A stretch of 64,000 nucleotides of DNA from Podospora comata (lineage: Eukaryota; Ascomycota; Sordariomycetes; Sordariales; Podosporaceae): NCBI GenBank assembly GCA_017354895.1, contig CP071498.1:744001-808000 (forward strand), read 5' to 3'. Below the pieces are notes generated by a model that saw only the letters and a program-made list of their open reading frames with translations, made no database searches and had not been told where the DNA came from. Both the position numbers and the translations under genes were made by a program. Every line of letters starts with the position of its first letter. Position 1 is the first letter of the stretch. Positions 58,737 through 64,000 of the stretch are shown here, in pieces.

Positions 58737-61372
58737 ATGGATCCGCGCAGCGCCCTCTTCGGCTCAGGACCCCGCGGCGGCGGCAGCGGTAGCGGTCTCC
58801 CCGGCCGCAACGTCCAACAACAGCGACCCCCTCAGGCCGGATACCCTCCACAGCAGCAGGGAGGATATGGCTCTCCGCAGCAAGCCGGATATGGCCAGGC
58901 GCCACCACCTCGCCAGCAGCCAGGAGGATACGGCCAACCGCCCCCTCCTCGACAGCAGGCTGGAGGGTACGGCCAGACCGGCTCTGGCCGTATTCCGCTC
59001 AGGTTGGCAAAGGTCGAGGACAAGACCCTCCAGTCGCAATACATCTTTGGCAATCTGTAGGCTCTTGCACCCCGTCTCTTGCCCATCGTGGACAACAAAC
59101 TGACAGCAACACAGCTGCGCCGTCTCCCCCCGAGACTTCCCACCCAACCGCGAAAACACCGATGTCTACATCCGCCTCACCGGCCCCCAGATGAAAGGCG
59201 GAGGCGACTTTGTCGTCACAGCGCGCCCAGTCCCCGGCTTCCCCGATGGCTGCATCAGCTTGTCCGACCCTCAAAGAACATGGTGCGGCGTTGGTCTGAT
59301 GGACTCGCTCGAGGGCGAAGTCTACGACCCCTTTGCGAGGAGCGCGCAGGCCTATCTCGGCTCTATAGACGTCGAAATTGGGTTTGCGTCGCTGAGAAAG
59401 GTCGTCGACGCACCATACGATCAAGACGAGCTCGCCGAGCAGTTTATCGCCCAGTTTCAAAACCAGCTCTTCGCGCCAGGCCAGAAGCTGCTGATGGACG
59501 TCAAGAATGTGCCCCTGGCTATCACGGTCAAGACGGTCACCTTGACGGACTTGAGCATGCAATCGCAAAATGGCGAGGAGCCGCCCACGTTGTCAGACCC
59601 GCGCGCCAGGGGTATCCTGCACAAGCATACCAGCATTGGGTTCTACAAGGATGCGAGCTCGCCTCTGAAGCTCAAGGCGTCCAACAAGAGGCCTGCTGCT
59701 AATGCTATTATCAGCCCTGACTTCAAGTTTGAGGATATGGGTATCGGCGGTTTGGATGCCGAGTTCTCGACCATTTTCAGAAGAGCTTTTGCTTCGCGCA
59801 TTTTCCCACCGGGCTTGATCGAGAAGCTGGGGATTATGCACGTCAAGGGTATGCTTCTTTACGGTCCTCCGGGTACAGGCAAGACGCTTATTGCCAGGCA
59901 AATTGGCAAGATGCTTAATGCCAGGGAACCAAAGATCATCAACGGTCCCGAAGTGCTGAATAAGTACGTTGGCCAGAGTGAGGAAAACATTCGCAAGATG
60001 TTTGCCGATGCTGAAAAGGAATACAAGGAAAAGGGAGACGAGTCTGGGCTTCATATCATCATCTTTGACGAGTTGGACGCTGTCTGCAAGCAGAGAGGGT
60101 CTGGTGCCGGTGGCGGCACTGGTGTTGGTGACAGTGTTGTCAACCAGCTGCTTTCCAAGCTCGACGGTGTGGACCAGCTTAACAATATCCTGTTGATCGG
60201 AATGACCAACAGGAAGGACATGATTGATGACGCGTTGCTGCGGCCTGGTCGTTTGGAGGTGCAGATTGAGATTTCCCTACCGGATGAGTTTGGCCGGTCG
60301 CAGATTCTCAAGATCCACACGAGCAAGATGAAGGAGAATAATGTCATGGGGAGTGATGTTGATATTCTGGAGCTGGCGGCAAGGACGAAGAACTTTTCGG
60401 GTGCTGAGCTGAGCGGTTTGGTCAAGTCTGCGACGTCGTTTGCTTTTGCGAGGAACATCAAGGCCGGCACTACGGCTAGTGTCAGTGAGGATGTGGTGAA
60501 CATGAAGGTTGGCATGCAGGATTTCTTGCACGCGCTGGACGAGGTCAAGCCCGCGTTTGGTACTGATGATTCGGAGCTGGAGGACGTGTTGCCGTTTGGG
60601 ATCATTGAGTACTCGAGGGGGATTAGCCATATTCTCAAGGACGGCATGCTCTATGTCAAGACTGTGAAGGAGCAGCCGAACCTGAGGGTGATGAGTGTTT
60701 TGCTTCATGGGCCGAGGTCGAGCGGCAAGACGGCGCTCGCGGCGAAGATTGCGCAGCTGTCGGATTTCCCTTTTATCAAGCTTATCACCCCGGCGTCGCT
60801 GGTGGGTTATAGGGATGAGCTGGCGAAGAAGGATTATTTACATAAGTTGTTTACGGATGCTTACAAGTCCCCGTTGAGTTTACTCGTTATTGGTAAGCCC
60901 CGTCCCTTCCTACGCAATCAGACAAGATCACTGACATTTCTCAGACAATATTGAGCGTCTCATCGACTGGGTCCCCGTCGGCGCGCGCTTCTCTGGCTCC
61001 ATCCTCAACACGCTCGTCACGCTTCTTCAAACCCCACCACCCAAGGGGCACAGGCTGCTCATCCTCGCCACCACGTCGCAGAGATCGGTGCTGGAGCAGC
61101 TCGACGTCACGACGGCGTTTGACAACCAGATTCCCGTGCCGGCGATCTCGGACCTGGGCGAGCTGGAGGCGGTGCTGGGGCAGGTGGGCGCGTTCGATGG
61201 GAGGCACGGGCGGATCGTGCAGGAGATTGAGCGGGCGACGGGGAGCAGGGAGGTGAATGTGGGGATCAAGACGGTGCTGACGAGCTTGGAGACGGCGAAG
61301 CTGAGCGAGAGCCCGGAGGAGTGGTTTGTGGAGCAGATTTCGGGGCAGATTGCTAGGTATCCTGGGGTTTGA
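58737..61372 (+). CDS. sec18: SEC18/NSF vesicle-fusion ATPase
   Basis: Three exons (58737-59056, 59115-60892, 60945-61372) give 841 residues. Sec18 is the hexameric AAA+ ATPase that takes apart SNARE complexes after membrane fusion, with alpha-SNAP. A Gly/Pro/Gln/Tyr-rich leader (about 20-85, with GGYGQ-type repeats) precedes the N domain (ENTDVYIRLTGPQ, DFVVTARPVP). D1 has Walker A GPPGTGKT (357-364), Walker B IIIFDELDAVC and LLIGMTNRKDMIDDALLRPG. D2 has GPRSSGKT (639-646), and its Walker B region DNIERLIDWVP is split from LLVI by the last intron. Introns of 58 and 52 nt occur at phases 2 and 1. Length is usual apart from the leader. Confidence 0.96.
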
Positions 61373-61568
61373 GGGTTAGAAGGATAGAGAAGTTATATAA
61401 AGAGGTTTTTTGTCTCTGATGCAAATAGGGTGAGTTTAGAAATCTAGGGGGTTGCTGAGGGGAGGTGGTGGTCTGGTGATGTTGTAGGGGGGTGGAAGTG
61501 ATTTGACAGTAACGTACGTACTACCTGTAGGTATGGTCCAAGGAGATTTTTCAACAAACCACCCAACA

Positions 61569-61639
61569 GCATCAGTGGTTTAGTGGTAAAATCCATCGTT
61601 GCCATCGATGGGCCCCGTGTTCGATTCACGGCTGATGCA
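61569..61639 (+). tRNA. tRNA-Gly (GCC)
   Basis: The 71-nt gene has acceptor GCATCAG (61569-61575) pairing with CTGATGC (61632-61638) and discriminator A. The anticodon stem CATCG pairs with CGATG around the loop TTGCCAT, with anticodon GCC at 61601-61603. The T arm is CCGTG-TTCGATT-CACGG. There is no intron. It lies about 200 bp after the sec18 stop, and T-runs after 61680 could end transcription. Confidence 0.95.
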
Positions 61640-64000
61640 TAGCTTTTGCATGTTGTTTCACACATGCTCTCGTTTATTTTTCTCTTTTTTTTTTTGGGTC
61701 TCTCATCTGTTTTTCTTGCTCTTTTGCAAACAATTACCCGTTTTGTTTTGGTTGGGAGGGGGCAAAGAGAATGCTGTGGCTGGCTCCGGTTAGGAAATTG
61801 GGACGTTGGATCCCCCTTGGGCAGGTTTAGCGGTTGTTTTACATAGGACTGAAGTCTATCTTTTGGTTGGAGAGTCAACTGCCTATCGCTTGTTTTGATG
61901 ACTGAAGGATTGAGAAGTCGGGCGTGTTTATATCAGGGATGGTGGTGGAAGGGTTGAGTGAGAGCGGCGGTGGTGGATAAGTAGGTTTGGTCGTGTTTGG
62001 CGGTTGGATGGTTTTGAGTGGTGCGGGTGTTTATAGGGATATCCTGGAGATTTAAAAAAGGGGGGGGGTGGGAAAAGATAAACTGTGCCTTAATGGGAAG
62101 TAGTAGACAGAAAGCGAATTAACAGGACAGAAAGAGACTGGCTGATGTGTTTTGGATAGGTAGCTTGGTCAAGCATCTTGTGTGGAATCAAGAGCCGAAG
62201 TCTTGGTTTAGATGTCTTCTTGTTAGATGACTCGAGTTATGTAGATATCTTTTGGAGTGCGGGATATATACCTATGTACGAAGTATCCATGGGAGAATTG
62301 GTATCACTATTATTGGGTGCCTAAGGTAGGGTAGGGTGTAGCAGTTGGGTTGACAATGCCAACCTGGCTCATGCTTCTGAGCTGTTGTGTAAGGTGGGCG
62401 CAGACTGGTCTCGCAGAGCTTGTATGCGTCGATTGTGGAAAGCAATAGGTTACTTGTCTTCATGTTCGAAGTTGTTTGTACCTTCTTAGCAGTAATACTT
62501 GTTTCAATGACCTTGAGTGTCAATCTGGCTTATAAGTAGCTTGGTGCACTCCCTCTGACCTATTCCAGTGCTGCTTCTTCTCCGATTAGAGAGCGTGATA
62601 GAGCCTTTGAGTAGAAACGCTTATCTCAGTGGACGCCAATATCTAGGTAGTGGCTCATACTATAGGCAACTGCCTTGCTCGGCGTTTAAGAGCTCTTGTT
62701 GTTTTGTGGTATTAGACGAGATTGTTTTACTGAGTCTTTTGGCAACTGGCAGCAACATTAACTACGCTATGTTTACCTGTTGGTGTTCAATTCCTGTCCT
62801 TTGACTTCGGGATCTTTTCTTCAAACTTACTTAAATCACATAGGCAGAAGGTCTTTACTTTTGAGCTCTATACCAAGATAGCTAATTTCTGCCTTACCGC
62901 AACTCTTTCATGAACATGATCGAGATAAGTCTCGAAGTCTTTCCAGCTTACACCAACGCTAACGGCTCAAATACAGAGTAGCTTTCATGAAGCTTGAATT
63001 GTCTTGGGTACTTTTGCATAATCACCATCTCTCTACCGCACAAGTCTCAAGTCATCCGCTGTACTCGTGATTGCAACACAAATCCGAGGTGACGGTGACC
63101 AAGGTGACGCGAGGTGAGAGTCACAAAGACCGAGGAGGCGGTGTGCTGTGCCTCTTCTGCTGTGCATAATGCCGTAAGTCCATGTAACTGTTGCAGTAGC
63201 AGCCACATCATCATCCCTACCGATAGTACAACAGCATTTAACTATCAATTTTCTCTACCTAGGTAAGGTCATCAACCGCAGAGGTTACAGTGTACCAGAA
63301 GAATGGCTCAGTTTGATCGACCCGTATGGTTGACGTGTTGGTAAACCTCCTGTTCATATAATCAGTCCCCAGCAGTATAAAACACAGCTGTCAATACCAT
63401 TTCAGGGGTCATCTGAAGCTCCCAACACAATGAGGCACATGGTCTCCATAGTATGATAAGAAATCCCGAAAAAGGAACAAAACACTCCGGGACCCTCTTC
63501 ACACCCCTCCCACCTCATACATCATCGCTCATAAGCGATCATCAGCATCAGGAGCGAGCCGGATCCATCCACCCCCCTCTAACAACTCACCCAACCTCCA
63601 AAGTTGAAACCCGAATCACAAGCCCAATCGTTAGTTTTTGGATCACCAGACCAAAAATACACCCAACCCCTACTGCAGCTAAGTTATTTTCCCGAGTCCG
63701 AAAGCTTTTATTTGTCCGAGAAAGCCACGTTTTCCCCCTTCCTCCAACCGTATCACGGCGGAGAAAATATCGGAGAGAGCAACACCACACCTGTATCTCT
63801 TGTTTCAAGATTCAATGGTTTTGTTGAGTTCGCATCCTGTCTATGAGCCGGCTTCCTATTTAGGGGAGGCATGCCCGTTGACACTGCCGACAGCCATCAT
63901 CGCTTAGGCGAACATGAAAGTGGTGCCGGAGGGTGTGGTGAATGATGAGCATACCCGTTTCGGGATCTGCCCGTCTAAGGTTGTCAGTCGTTGTTTGGTA
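61640..64000. other. Right-hand flank, no gene recognised
   Basis: The 2.4 kb are more AT-rich than the gene-dense part, with several runs of G and A near 62055. TATAAAA near 63376 precedes a 124-codon frame (63453-63827, plus), but the translation has no recognisable features and is not called. Confidence 0.4.

Overview
The window is nuclear DNA from a filamentous ascomycete. Introns are short (mostly 48-96 nt) with GTATGT/GTAAGT-type donors, CTAAC/CTGAC branch points and TAG/CAG acceptors. The tRNA-Asp gene carries an intron, intergenic regions are long, and the housekeeping proteins are clearly fungal. Protein sequences and codon style point to Sordariomycetes, probably Sordariales; the family is inference.

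Layout. Bases 1-15.7 kb are gene-poor: the N-terminus of an unclassified minus-strand gene (1-118), a tRNA-Asp (3856-3957), a broken secreted amidase (4393-6266), an AT-rich stretch with decayed coding fragments and a 12-bp minisatellite (6.6-8.5 kb), and one small two-exon cysteine protein (11628-12071). From 15.7 to 46 kb the region is dense: PRP43 RNA helicase (-), PRMT5-type arginine methyltransferase (+), snRNP core protein SmF (-), a single-pass membrane protein (-), a membrane-anchored histidine-phosphatase-like protein (+), a doubtful small gene (-), a secreted conserved protein (-), a stomatin/Band 7 protein (-), an MCH1-type transporter (+), the tRNA wybutosine enzyme TYW4/PPM2 (+), the mitochondrial phosphate carrier (+) and the rRNA helicase SPB4 (-). 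DGK1 diacylglycerol kinase (+, 47.2-48.4 kb) is followed by a 4.3-kb gap. Then come a KxDL (BLOC-1-type) protein (+), an RGG-containing protein (-), a small cytosolic-looking protein (+), a Cir_N/LENG1-like RS-rich protein (-), SEC18/NSF (+) and a tRNA-Gly (61569-61639). The last 2.4 kb hold no recognised gene.

Functional themes. RNA metabolism is over-represented: PRP43, PRMT5, SmF, SPB4, TYW4, the Cir_N protein and possibly the RGG protein. PRP43, PRMT5 and SmF are direct neighbours. I saw no biosynthetic cluster, intact transposon, virus or defence system, and no convincing new multi-gene system.

The most unusual signal is compositional. Many genes on both strands begin C-rich on the sense strand and switch, often abruptly, to G-rich towards the 3' end. 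The bias sometimes runs past the stop codon. The phosphate carrier, probably highly expressed, does not switch. Two genes (amidase and phosphatase-like) have reading-frame breaks in G runs. These may be mutations or homopolymer errors and should be checked before any biological reading.
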